Assembly: GCA_044226685.1 (NCBI GenBank)
Contig: JBGAGP010000026.1
Span: forward strand, 1-40,881
DNA length: 40,881 nt
Origin: Dongia_A sp044226685
GTDB lineage: Bacteria > Pseudomonadota > Alphaproteobacteria > Dongiales > Dongiaceae
Reading direction: 5' to 3'
A program made the translations under genes and the position numbers. Shown here in pieces: positions 16,129 through 23,732 of the stretch (the stretch's first letter is position 1; every line of letters begins with the position of its first letter). The notes under the pieces are model-generated. The model saw only the letters and a program-made list of their open reading frames with translations, was not told the DNA's origin and ran no database searches.

Positions 16129-17106
16129 TCAGTCCATCGTCTTGATGCCGTATTCCTTGAAGAATGCGGCTTGTTCGTCGACGACGCTCTGCATGAAGGG
16201 AACGAACTGATCGTGCGGCATGTAGGCCGGGATAAGCGCCGCATCCTCATACCACTTCTTGAACTCCGGATCCTCGAGGACCATCGGAACCGCAGCTTCC
16301 CAGGCCTTGATCACGTCATCGGGCAGGCCCTTCGGTCCGACGAGGCCGCGGAACTTGTTCACGACCATGTCGATGCCCTCTTCCTTGGCGGTCTTCGCGT
16401 CGGGAAACTGGGCCAGGCGATTCTCGGTCAGCACGCTGATGATGCGGACTTCGCCGGCGTCAAGCTGGCCGCGGATCTCCTGCACTTCGCCGATGCCGAG
16501 GGCCAGCGTGCCGTTGAGCACGTTGATCATCATGTCGCCGCCGCCGTCATGGGTCACCACGGTGACGTCGACGCCGGCAAGCTTCTTCAGCTTTTCCATC
16601 GCCTGGCGCTCGAGCGCGGCGGGCGTGCCGGTGCCCCAGGCCATGGTGCCCGGCGCGGCCTTCGCCGCCGCGATGACGTCCTGCAGCGAATGGAACGGGC
16701 TGTCCTTGGTGACATAGATCACCTGCGGGTCGAGGAAGAAGTTCACGACCGGCTCGATGTCCTTGTAGGAATATTCCGGGTTGCTGAGCAGCGACATGTT
16801 GATGAAGGTCGGCGTCGCGCCATAGAAGATCGATCCGTCGGCCTTCGACGTGGCGACCTTGGCGATGGCCTTGGCGCCGCTGCCGCCCTTCACGTTCTCG
16901 ACGGTGAAGTCCGCAGTCATCGCCTTGTCCAGGAAGGCGATCATCTCGCGGAGATAGACGTCCGTGCCGCCGCCGGGGCTCGAGTGCGTGACGAGGGTCA
17001 CGTGCTCGACAGGGTATTTGACTTCGTCGGCATAGGCGGAGCTTGCCAGCGCTAAGCTCCCCAGTGTCGTTGCAATGATGGCAAGCTTGCTCGCTTTCAC
17101 GAACAT
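16129..17106 (-). CDS. tctC: Tripartite tricarboxylate transporter, periplasmic binding protein TctC
   Basis: The 325-residue protein starts with a Sec signal peptide, and the cleavage site is predicted after ASSAYA near residue 26. The mature part has the Bug/TctC pattern: VTLVTHSSPGGGTDVYLREM, then NVKGGSGAKAIAKV and VVTHDGGGDMMINVLNGTLA around the ligand pocket. Bug proteins bind dicarboxylates, nicotinate, amino acids and many other acids, so the substrate is open. A GGGAGGA ribosome site lies just upstream of the ATG. It is the first gene of the tctCBA operon, 107 bases downstream of the GntR gene on the same strand. Confidence 0.93.
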   Translation of the reverse strand: MFVKASKLAIIATTLGSLALASSAYADEVKYPVEHVTLVTHSSPGGGTDVYLREMIAFLDKAMTADFTVENVKGGSGAKAIAKVATSKADGSIFYGATPTFINMSLLSNPEYSYKDIEPVVNFFLDPQVIYVTKDSPFHSLQDVIAAAKAAPGTMAWGTGTPAALERQAMEKLKKLAGVDVTVVTHDGGGDMMINVLNGTLALGIGEVQEIRGQLDAGEVRIISVLTENRLAQFPDAKTAKEEGIDMVVNKFRGLVGPKGLPDDVIKAWEAAVPMVLEDPEFKKWYEDAALIPAYMPHDQFVPFMQSVVDEQAAFFKEYGIKTMD

Positions 17107-17151
17107 CTCAGTCCTCCCAATGGGTTGCCTCGCTTATCGCGATTTTTCTCG

Positions 17152-17165
17152 CCAGGTTGACCTGG
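17152..17165. promoter_or_regulatory. Palindromic operator candidate upstream of tctC
   Basis: CCAGGT-TG-ACCTGG is a perfect inverted repeat 46 bases before the tctC start. A second perfect palindrome, AAGGA-CA-TCCTT, is at 17181-17192. Either could be the binding site of the adjacent GntR regulator; this is position-based inference. Confidence 0.4.
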
Positions 17166-17213
17166 TTCTTGGCGCCCGCGAAGGACATCCTTCCGGACGC
17201 GGGGTGACTCAAC

Positions 17214-17951
17214 TCACTCGATGTGCCGCGATTGCGGTTCGCCGATGCGCACATTGGCGCCGGCCTGGGTGAGCTTGTCGAAAGCGGCGAACATGCGCTG
17301 CTTACCGTGCTGCACATGCCGGAAACTCGCTTCGTACGCGGCAGGCGCGTCGCGCTGCTCCAGCGCGGCAAGTATCGCCTGATGCTCCTGGTTGGATTCC
17401 CTGAGCGCATCGCTCTGCACCAGGCCATGCGTGCGGAACAGCTGGAACTCCTTCACCAGCGCGCGGTAGCTCTTGATCAGCCTGCTGTTGCCGGTCAGCT
17501 GCAGGATGACGTCATGGAACTCGAGATTGACCGGATAGAAGCTGCGGAAATCGCCGGCTTCAGCAGCCTTTTCCATCTCTTCCACCAGCGTGCGCAGGCG
17601 GTCGACCTCGGCATCGGTCACCTTGCTCGCCAGCAGCGAGCCGGCGAGACCGGTGAGACCGGCGCGCAGGTCGTAGACCTCTTCCACGTCATGCCGGTCG
17701 AGACTGCGCACGAACACCCCGCGATTGGGGATGAGATCGAGCAGGCCCAGTTCGACCAGCGCCCGACAGGCTTCGCGCACCGGCCCGCGGCTGACGCCGA
17801 GGCGCAGCGCGATGGCGTTCTCGTTCACCCGGCTGCCGGTCGGCAATTCGCCGCTGAGGATCAGCCGCTCGATCTCATGGCGCACGACGCCACTGAGCGA
17901 GTTTTCCCGCAGCTGGGCGATGGTCGGAATCGTCGCGGTCAGGTCGTTCAT
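17214..17951 (-). CDS. GntR-family transcriptional regulator, FadR subfamily
   Basis: The 245-residue protein has a GntR winged helix (about 18-83, with ENAIALRLGVSRGPVREACRAL) followed by an FCD ligand domain. The FCD metal-binding histidines are visible in NLEFHD, QEHQAIL and FRHVQHG. Such regulators bind carboxylates or sugar acids through the metal and usually act as repressors. It lies between the tctCBA operon and the divergent aldolase operon, so it probably controls both. The ATG at 17951 has no clear ribosome site. A TTGACA promoter ends only a few bases upstream, so the message may be leaderless. An in-frame TTG at 17987 would overlap that promoter and is less likely. Confidence 0.88.
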   Translation of the reverse strand: MNDLTATIPTIAQLRENSLSGVVRHEIERLILSGELPTGSRVNENAIALRLGVSRGPVREACRALVELGLLDLIPNRGVFVRSLDRHDVEEVYDLRAGLTGLAGSLLASKVTDAEVDRLRTLVEEMEKAAEAGDFRSFYPVNLEFHDVILQLTGNSRLIKSYRALVKEFQLFRTHGLVQSDALRESNQEHQAILAALEQRDAPAAYEASFRHVQHGKQRMFAAFDKLTQAGANVRIGEPQSRHIE

Positions 17952-17958
17952 GGCGGCG

Positions 17959-17987
17959 ATAGTTCTCTGTCGACTGGAGATTGTCAA
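17959..17987 (-). promoter_or_regulatory. Candidate promoter of the GntR gene
   Basis: On the minus strand a perfect -35, TTGACA (17987-17982), is followed after 17 bases by AACTAT (17964-17959). Transcription would begin about 7 bases later, at or next to the ATG at 17951, which gives a leaderless message. The -10 is weak, so the call is tentative. Confidence 0.45.
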
Positions 17988-18177
17988 CGATTTACTTAAC
18001 GAGAAATCTCCGCTATGCCTCTTTTCGCTCTGTTGAAGGCTTGGCGGGGACCGGAGCCCGGCCGCGCCTAAGATAGAGAGCGCCTGGGATTGAAAGTCCC
18101 TGGGAAAAAATGCGCCTCAAGGCGCCGGTGCCTCCCCGCGGCGGAGGCAGCCAGACTTTGGGAGGTTGCGACCGCTC

Positions 18178-18900
18178 ATGGACCAGCTCGCCGAAAAGCT
18201 CATTCAGGGCTGCCGCATCCTCGCCGACGATGGCCAGGGCGACATGATCTGGGGCCATGTATCGGCGCGCGCCTCGAACAGTCCCGACCGCATTCTGATG
18301 AAGCCGGCCGGCATCGGCCTGGAAGAGATGTCGCGCAACGAGGTGATCACCGTCGATCTCTCCGGCGACCGCACCGCAGGCGACCGGCCGCGGCATGTGG
18401 AGGTCTTCATCCACACCGAGATCATGCGCGCGCGCCCTGAAATCCTGGCCGTGGTCCACACCCATCCGCCGCATGCGGTCGCGTTCAGCTCGCTGTGCAA
18501 GCCATTGCTGGCGATCGGCCATGAGGGCGCCATGTTCTGCGACGGGCTGCCGGTCTTCGATCGCACCAGCGATCTGATCGTCAGCCCCGACCTGGGCCAG
18601 GCGGTCGCCGCCTGCCTCTCTGGCCACAACGCGCTGTTGCTGCGCAACCACGGCATCGTCACCGCCGGACGCTCGGTCGAGGAAGCGGTGATGATGGCGG
18701 TGCTGCTGGAAAAGGCCTGCAAGGTGCAATTGCTGGCCGAGCAGGCGGGCGGACCGAAGGCCGCCACCAGCCTGGAAGAAGCCAGGATCAAGCGCGAGCG
18801 GATCTACGCGCCGGCGGCGCTGCAATCGGCCTTCGACTATTGCGTCCGGCGCCACAACGCACGCAATCATGTCGGCTGCGCGCACCATGCTCCTCTGTGA
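18178..18900 (+). CDS. Class II aldolase/adducin-family protein
   Basis: The 240-residue protein has the zinc site of the L-fuculose-phosphate aldolase/L-ribulose-5-phosphate epimerase family: Glu75 (HVEVFIH), His94 and His96 (HTHPPH) and His158 (RNHG). The N-terminal GDMIWGHVSAR supplies the usual phosphate or substrate loop. Family members split sugar phosphates, decarboxylate beta-hydroxy acids or cleave related hydroxy-keto acids. The ATG at 18178 is preceded by GGGAGG at 18160-18165. It starts a + strand operon with the AbrB-family gene 12 bases downstream and faces the GntR gene across about 226 bases. Confidence 0.87.
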   Translation: MDQLAEKLIQGCRILADDGQGDMIWGHVSARASNSPDRILMKPAGIGLEEMSRNEVITVDLSGDRTAGDRPRHVEVFIHTEIMRARPEILAVVHTHPPHAVAFSSLCKPLLAIGHEGAMFCDGLPVFDRTSDLIVSPDLGQAVAACLSGHNALLLRNHGIVTAGRSVEEAVMMAVLLEKACKVQLLAEQAGGPKAATSLEEARIKRERIYAPAALQSAFDYCVRRHNARNHVGCAHHAPL

Positions 18901-18912
18901 GCGCCTGGCCTG

Positions 18913-19998
18913 ATGCTGAGCAAGGCCAAGGCCGGCGACCTGCTGCGGCTGCTTTTCGGCTATGCCGCGGCAACCGCCGTCGGCTATGGCGCCTCGCGCG
19001 TTCACATGCCACTGGCCTGGGTGCTCGGCCCCTTGACCGCCGCGGCGCTGATCGGCATCGCCGGCATGCGCCTGCCCGCCCCCACGATCACCCGGCGCTG
19101 CGGCCAGCTCATCATCGGGTCCACCGTCGGGCTGAGCATGACCAGCTCCGTCGTGGCGGGGCTGCTGGACTGGCTGCCGCTGATGCTGATCACCGGCCTG
19201 TTCTCGGTGCTGGTCTCGGGCACGTTCAGCACGCTGCTCGCCCGCTTCTCCCACATCGACGGCAAGACTGCGTTCTTCGCGGTGCTGCCGGGCGGCCTGT
19301 CGGAGATGGGCAATATCGGCGCGACGGTCGGCGCCCGCATGGAGCCCATAGCGCTGCTGCAGGCACTGCGCGTCGCCATCATCGTGCTGCTGATTCCGCC
19401 CTTGATGGTGGCGCAGGGCATGTACCAGGCGCCGCTGCCGATCCCGGATCTGGCCCCGCCCTTTGTCGTCCTGGCGCTGGCGGTCAGCCTCGGCGGCGTT
19501 TTCCTGGTGCACCTGGTACGTTTCAACAATCCCTGGGTGATCGGCGCCATCATCACCACCGGCATCCTGACCGCCTTCGGTGTGACCGAGGGCCGCATGC
19601 CGCACCTCGTCTTCACCATCGGCCAGGTCCTGATCGGCTACAACATCGGCACCCGGTTCAAGCGCGACATGCTGCGCAAGCTGCCGCTGGTGGCCGTTGT
19701 CGGCGTCGGCATCATCCTGCTGATGGTGGCCGCGATGGCGGCCTATGCATGGGCGTTGACCAAGGTGGTGGATCTCGACCTCGCCGTGGCCATCCTCAGT
19801 TCGTCGCCCGGCGGCACCGCCGAAATGGCGACCACCGCGCAAATCCTGCACCTGCCGGTGGCCCTGATCACTGCGTTCCACGTGGTGCGCGCCGTCCTGG
19901 TCAACGGCCTTGCCACCTATTATTGGCGCGGCCTGACCGCGATCGGCTACCTGCCGGGACTGGAACGGCTGGTGCGCCGGGTGTTCGGCGAACGCTGA
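18913..19998 (+). CDS. AbrB-family (PF05145) membrane protein
   Basis: The 361-residue protein has about ten membrane segments arranged as two homologous halves. Each half carries the family motif: PGGLSEMG at 126-133 and PGGTAEM at 299-305. The family was once called a putative ammonia monooxygenase regulator, but its topology suggests a transporter, and its genes often sit beside carboxylate catabolic genes and TTT systems. It starts 12 bases after the class II aldolase gene and is followed by an MmgE/PrpD gene 20 bases later. A role in uptake or export of the same acid is plausible (inference). Confidence 0.85.
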   Translation: MLSKAKAGDLLRLLFGYAAATAVGYGASRVHMPLAWVLGPLTAAALIGIAGMRLPAPTITRRCGQLIIGSTVGLSMTSSVVAGLLDWLPLMLITGLFSVLVSGTFSTLLARFSHIDGKTAFFAVLPGGLSEMGNIGATVGARMEPIALLQALRVAIIVLLIPPLMVAQGMYQAPLPIPDLAPPFVVLALAVSLGGVFLVHLVRFNNPWVIGAIITTGILTAFGVTEGRMPHLVFTIGQVLIGYNIGTRFKRDMLRKLPLVAVVGVGIILLMVAAMAAYAWALTKVVDLDLAVAILSSSPGGTAEMATTAQILHLPVALITAFHVVRAVLVNGLATYYWRGLTAIGYLPGLERLVRRVFGER

Positions 19999-20018
19999 CA
20001 TAGGGGAAGGAAACAGCC

Positions 20019-21362
20019 ATGCGTCCAGCCGCCGCCACGCTCTCGGACTTCGCCGCCGGTCTTGCCTATGAGCAGATCCCGGCGGCCGCGACCGAGCGCG
20101 CCGCCCATTGCCTGACCGACGCGATCGCCTGCGCGATGTTCGGCGGCCGGTTCCCCTGGTCGCAGATCGCCTTGGCGCAGACCGATCTCGATCCCGGCGC
20201 CGGCTTCCTGCCGGTCGCCAGGGACGACAGACCCGGCGGCATCCGCGACGCGGCCCTGGTCTGGGGCACGCGCGCCCACGCCTTCGAACTCGACAGCCTG
20301 TGCCGGCCCAGCGCCGGCGTGCATCCGGGTGCCACCGTCGCGCTGCCGGCCTTGGCCATGGCGCATGCGCTGGGCAGTTCCGGGCGCGACCTGCTCAAGG
20401 CCATCGTCGCCGGCTGCGAGGTGATGTTCCGCATCGGCACCGCCACGTTGCACACGCCGGAAAAGCGCGGCTTTCATGCGCCCGGCCTCAACGGGCCGTT
20501 CGGCGCGGCGATCGCCTGCGGCACCTTGCTGGGCTTTTCCGCCGACCGCTTCGTCAACGCTTTGGGCATTGCCGGGTCGCTGGGCAGCGGCCTGCTGGCC
20601 TTCAGCCGCGCCGAGCGCGGCGGCATGGTGAAGCGGTTGCATATGGGCCGCGCCGCCGAAGGCGGCATCCTGGCGGCACAGCTGGCGCAAGGCGGGTTCG
20701 ACGGACCGGACACCGTGCTCGACGGCACTTTCGGGTTCCTGCAGGCGGTCTCCGACGACAACGATCCGGCACTGCTCACCGCCGGCCTCGGCGACACCTG
20801 GAAGATCGAGAGCCTGTGCCTCAAATCCTTCGCCTGCCACATCACGGCCCATGCGCCGGTGCAATTGCTCCGAACGCTGATGCAACAGCACGGCTTCACT
20901 GGCGACGCCATAGCCGCCTTGCGCATGGGCGTCAGCGAGAAGGTCCTGTCGCACCACACCGGCCGCGCCCCGGTCGACCTGATGCAGGCGCAGTACAGCG
21001 TGCCCTATTGCACGGCAATGGCGGCGTACCGCGACCTTGCCGACCCCGAGACCGTCTCCGGCGACGTGCTGACGGACGAAAGCATCGCGCGCTTGGCGGA
21101 GGCGATCACCCTCGAGCCCAAGCGTGACGGCAACAGCAAGGGCTGGGGCGTCGACATGACCGTCACCTTGAACGACGGCCGCGTCTTCGACGAGGTGATC
21201 GAGGATTTTCCGGGCTGTCCGTCGATGCCGTTCTCGCCCGAGCAGCTGCGGCGGAAATTCCGCGCCCTGACCAAGAATGCCGCTGTCGACGCCGAGCGGC
21301 TGTTCGAGGCCGTCATCGCGATTGAGAGCTGCACCACGGTCCGGGATCTGTGGTCGCGCTAG
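20019..21362 (+). CDS. MmgE/PrpD-family protein, fourth copy in the window
   Basis: The 447-residue protein belongs to the MmgE/PrpD family but is well separated from the three in the 5.8-10 kb operon. The active-site segment reads HAFELDSLCRPSAGVHPG instead of HGEDFD. It also has RGFHAPGLNGPFGAA, ALGIAGSLGSGLLAF and the FACHITAHAPV segment. Expected chemistry is dehydration, epimerisation or decarboxylation of a small polycarboxylate. A GGGAAGG ribosome site precedes the ATG. It is the last gene of the aldolase-AbrB operon and is followed by an intrinsic terminator at 21441-21465. Confidence 0.88.
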   Translation: MRPAAATLSDFAAGLAYEQIPAAATERAAHCLTDAIACAMFGGRFPWSQIALAQTDLDPGAGFLPVARDDRPGGIRDAALVWGTRAHAFELDSLCRPSAGVHPGATVALPALAMAHALGSSGRDLLKAIVAGCEVMFRIGTATLHTPEKRGFHAPGLNGPFGAAIACGTLLGFSADRFVNALGIAGSLGSGLLAFSRAERGGMVKRLHMGRAAEGGILAAQLAQGGFDGPDTVLDGTFGFLQAVSDDNDPALLTAGLGDTWKIESLCLKSFACHITAHAPVQLLRTLMQQHGFTGDAIAALRMGVSEKVLSHHTGRAPVDLMQAQYSVPYCTAMAAYRDLADPETVSGDVLTDESIARLAEAITLEPKRDGNSKGWGVDMTVTLNDGRVFDEVIEDFPGCPSMPFSPEQLRRKFRALTKNAAVDAERLFEAVIAIESCTTVRDLWSR

Positions 21363-21440
21363 GCGACCTACTGTCGCGAGACGAAATGGTGGGTCCACCA
21401 GAACTTTCAGGCCTGCTCATCGCTTGAGGAGCCTTCGAGC

Positions 21441-21465
21441 TAGACGCAATCGCTCGTCTATTTTT
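21441..21465 (+). terminator. Rho-independent terminator of the aldolase-AbrB-MmgE operon
   Basis: Stem TAGACG (21441-21446) and CGTCTA (21455-21460) with an 8-base loop, directly followed by TTTTT. It lies 78 bases after the MmgE/PrpD stop. The stem is short but the layout is canonical. Confidence 0.6.
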
Positions 21466-22229
21466 CCGGGGTCTTGCGTGAGGTATGCCACAAGAGGTGC
21501 TCGAGCATTTCCGCGGAGCGCGATACCGACGACTGCACGCTATCGAGCATCTCCGGCACGCGGTCCAGATCCAGCCCCCGGTGGTCTCCAATGCGGCGAG
21601 CTGCGCATTGCCCACCAGCGACGACATCAAAGGGCCGGTACATGAGGTCGGTCTGGGTGCCGAGCGGCTGGGACATGCTGCGATGACGCTCGATGGTTTC
21701 CTGCTGGAAGCGGCGGCGGGCCGCCTCCGCCGCCCGCCTCTCGGTGAGGTCGGTGAACAGCAGCACAAACCCGAGCACCCGGTCCGCCGCAGCGAAGACG
21801 GGGTCGGCCCGTACATTCAAGGCCTTCGACTGGCCGGTTCGAAGGTTCAAGCTCAATTCCCCGCGCCAGGATCGCCGCTGCGATATGAGCTCCCGCAGGC
21901 CCTGGCGGACTTTCGAAGGCGCCGTGAAATAGGGCGGGAGATCCTCGATCGCTTCGAAGTGCGGATGGGCCGACTGCAGCAGCCGGTCGAATGCCTTTAC
22001 TGACGACTTAGTCCGGCGCGTGAAGGAGATTTCGAAGAGAGCGGCTGACGGATCAGGCGAAATCTAGGGGACGAAACAAGTCGGCCCGCTGCCGAGCTAG
22101 ACTGCCTATATCGGCGATCGCTCGCGAAAGGGCCGCTTTGTGCCAATTGAGGACATCAATAAGGCTGGGGTCCAAGCGAGAAATCCGCCTTGCGCCAAAG
22201 CGCCACGACCTCAGAGCCGGGATGAGCGC
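21458..22229 (-). pseudogene. Decayed PAS-domain sensor protein
   Basis: Reading the minus strand, one frame from about 22063 to 21458 has the C-terminal half of a PAS domain (HPHFEAIEDLPPYF, WRGELSLNLRTGQ, VLGFVLLFTDLTERRAAEAA) and then a helix ending RSAEMLEHLLWHTS. There is no usable start codon in this frame, and it opens after a TAG at 22066-22064. Upstream, another frame carries a matching coding-like stretch (LIDVLNWHKAALSRAIADIG, ending LFRPLDFA), so a frameshift near 22055-22065 separates the two parts. In the middle, VGNAQLAALE appears in a third frame, which suggests further indels. The whole looks like the remains of a sensor histidine kinase or photoreceptor-like protein. It lies tail to tail with the MmgE/PrpD operon. 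Confidence 0.6.
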
Positions 22230-22234
22230 CTGAC

Positions 22235-22747
22235 TCAGTCGCCATCTATGCGGTCGAGGAGCTGGTAAACTGACTGGAGATTGCCGACCGTGCAACCTAC
22301 GCCGAGCAGGTGGCGCTTGTAGCCGGTATACATGGGATTGGTGTAGCGCTGCACGGCGATGCAATGCGAATCCTGTCCGCTGATGTCCCGCGAAAACTCG
22401 ACCACCTCGTATCCAGCTCTTTTGTCGAGCGACTTCCAATCTTTGATGCCGTCTTCCTTGAACATTGCACCAAAGTTGTCCCGAAGGCTGCGGTATTCCA
22501 AGAAGACGTGCGGCTGGTCGGTGATCCGTCTCTCCACCATGGTGAAAAAAATCGTGCGCTCGTGGTTAGTCACCGACATGACCTCGGCCGCGCCGCCTCC
22601 ATCCAGAGGCACGACAGTTTCACAATCGATGTTGTACGCCGCGTCCGAGAATTTGAAATTCGTCGAGCTGCAGTCGACGGCGAATCCGAGGGCCTTGGCC
22701 GGAGATGTGCACAAAATGACAAGCGCCACCAAGGACATGGCCTTCAT
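22235..22747 (-). CDS. Hypothetical secreted protein
   Basis: The 170-residue product is not recognised. The start at 22747 gives a clear Sec signal peptide (MKAMSLVALVILCTSPAKALG) after a GAGGG ribosome site; an in-frame start at 22921 would bury it. The mature part has three to four cysteines (VDCSSTN, NIDCETV, DSHCIAV, GVGCTVG), so disulfides in the periplasm are likely. It also has a mixed alpha/beta pattern. The GC content is visibly lower than that of the flanking operons, and codon choice is less biased, which suggests transfer. It lies next to a decayed sensor gene and has no operon partner. Confidence 0.6.
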   Translation of the reverse strand: MKAMSLVALVILCTSPAKALGFAVDCSSTNFKFSDAAYNIDCETVVPLDGGGAAEVMSVTNHERTIFFTMVERRITDQPHVFLEYRSLRDNFGAMFKEDGIKDWKSLDKRAGYEVVEFSRDISGQDSHCIAVQRYTNPMYTGYKRHLLGVGCTVGNLQSVYQLLDRIDGD

Positions 22748-23196
22748 GGACGCCCTCTTCAAGGCCGCTGCGGCCTCTCTCCCAATAGGCGCGCCGGACT
22801 CGTGCACTCCAAGTCGTGGTCGCCATTCGGCGTCGTTCATTTCAGACGGATGCTCTTGCGACATCGGGAAAAAACACTCTTCGCCAATTGTTCCACTCGA
22901 TGCGAGGATAGCAGTGGACAATTCCTATCACCAGCAAGCGATAGAGCGCATGGCCGCCAAGTGCCAGCAGCAGAAGTTGCCCTCGCCCATGGCGTGCACC
23001 GTCTAGTTGCGTGCAAGCCGTCGCGCGAAGTGGGCTTCCTCGATCACCGGCCACGCACCCTGAACGGCGGACTGCGCCGCCGCACCCACCGGCCGTCACG
23101 GGCCGGACGCGATAGATCTTACCGTCGAAGCACGGTTCCGCGCTCGGCGCATCCGTGCCGGACCATCCAGAGCCGACCGGCCGTCCGGCGAAGCGG
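22748..23196. other. 449-base region without a supported gene
   Basis: Several open frames cross this stretch on both strands, but none has a ribosome site, family similarity or sustained codon bias. Base composition stays lower in GC up to about 22990 and then returns to the local level. It is probably leftover DNA from the same transferred segment as the neighbouring hypothetical gene and decayed sensor. Confidence 0.5.
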
Positions 23197-23700
23197 CTAG
23201 AGCGGCTTGTAGGCGGTCACCTTGATCTCGACCCGGCAATCGAACATGAAGTCGATGCGGAAGATCGAGCGGGTCGGCTGGCTTTTCTTGAAGAACTCGC
23301 CGTAGGCCCGGTTCATCTCATGGAAGTCGCGCGGGTCGCGCAGCCAGACGGAGGCATCGACCACGTCCTCCAGCGTGCAGCCGGCCTGCTTCAGCGCCTT
23401 CTCCAGATTGCGCAGCGCGCTGCGTGTCTCGTCGGCGACGCTGCGCGGCGGCAACGTGTTGCCGTCGCTTACGACCAAGCCCTTCTTGTCGTAAGTCACG
23501 TCGGCCGGATCGAATTCGTGGTCGCCTTGCGCCGAGGTAAAGACGAAGTCGCCGGCGCGCATGGCCAGCGAGATCGGGAATCCCGGCTCGGAGCCGAAGC
23601 CCTGCTTGGCCGGCGGGCGCTTGGCGCCGGCCGACCGCCGTTTCGCCGCTTTCGGTTGCGACCGCCGCTTGCCGCCCTGGAGCGCCTTCGTGCCCGCCAT
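23197..23700 (-). CDS. ridA: RidA/YjgF-family protein with basic N-terminal extension
   Basis: The 167-residue protein is a RidA-like imine/enamine deaminase domain (about residues 38-167) preceded by roughly 35 residues rich in Lys, Arg, Ala and Pro. The catalytic arginine is in PTRSIF (Arg144) and the conserved glutamate in VEIKVTA (Glu158). RidA hydrolyses reactive 2-aminoacrylate and other imines released by PLP or flavin amino-acid enzymes. It is the last gene of a unit with a DadA-like oxidase 32 bases upstream, whose product is an imino acid, so the pairing makes chemical sense. GGGAGG precedes the ATG at 23700. The extension may bind nucleic acid or membrane, or be a misassigned start; the codons are open and in frame. 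Confidence 0.85.
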   Translation of the reverse strand: MAGTKALQGGKRRSQPKAAKRRSAGAKRPPAKQGFGSEPGFPISLAMRAGDFVFTSAQGDHEFDPADVTYDKKGLVVSDGNTLPPRSVADETRSALRNLEKALKQAGCTLEDVVDASVWLRDPRDFHEMNRAYGEFFKKSQPTRSIFRIDFMFDCRVEIKVTAYKPL

Positions 23701-23732
23701 GTCTGCTGCCTCCCTTTCAATGATCCGCCGGT

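Noticed and set aside
22842..23099. Possible small membrane protein on the minus strand
   Set aside because: A short hydrophobic stretch is present, but the start context is poor and the N-terminal half looks like chance Arg/Gly-rich sequence.
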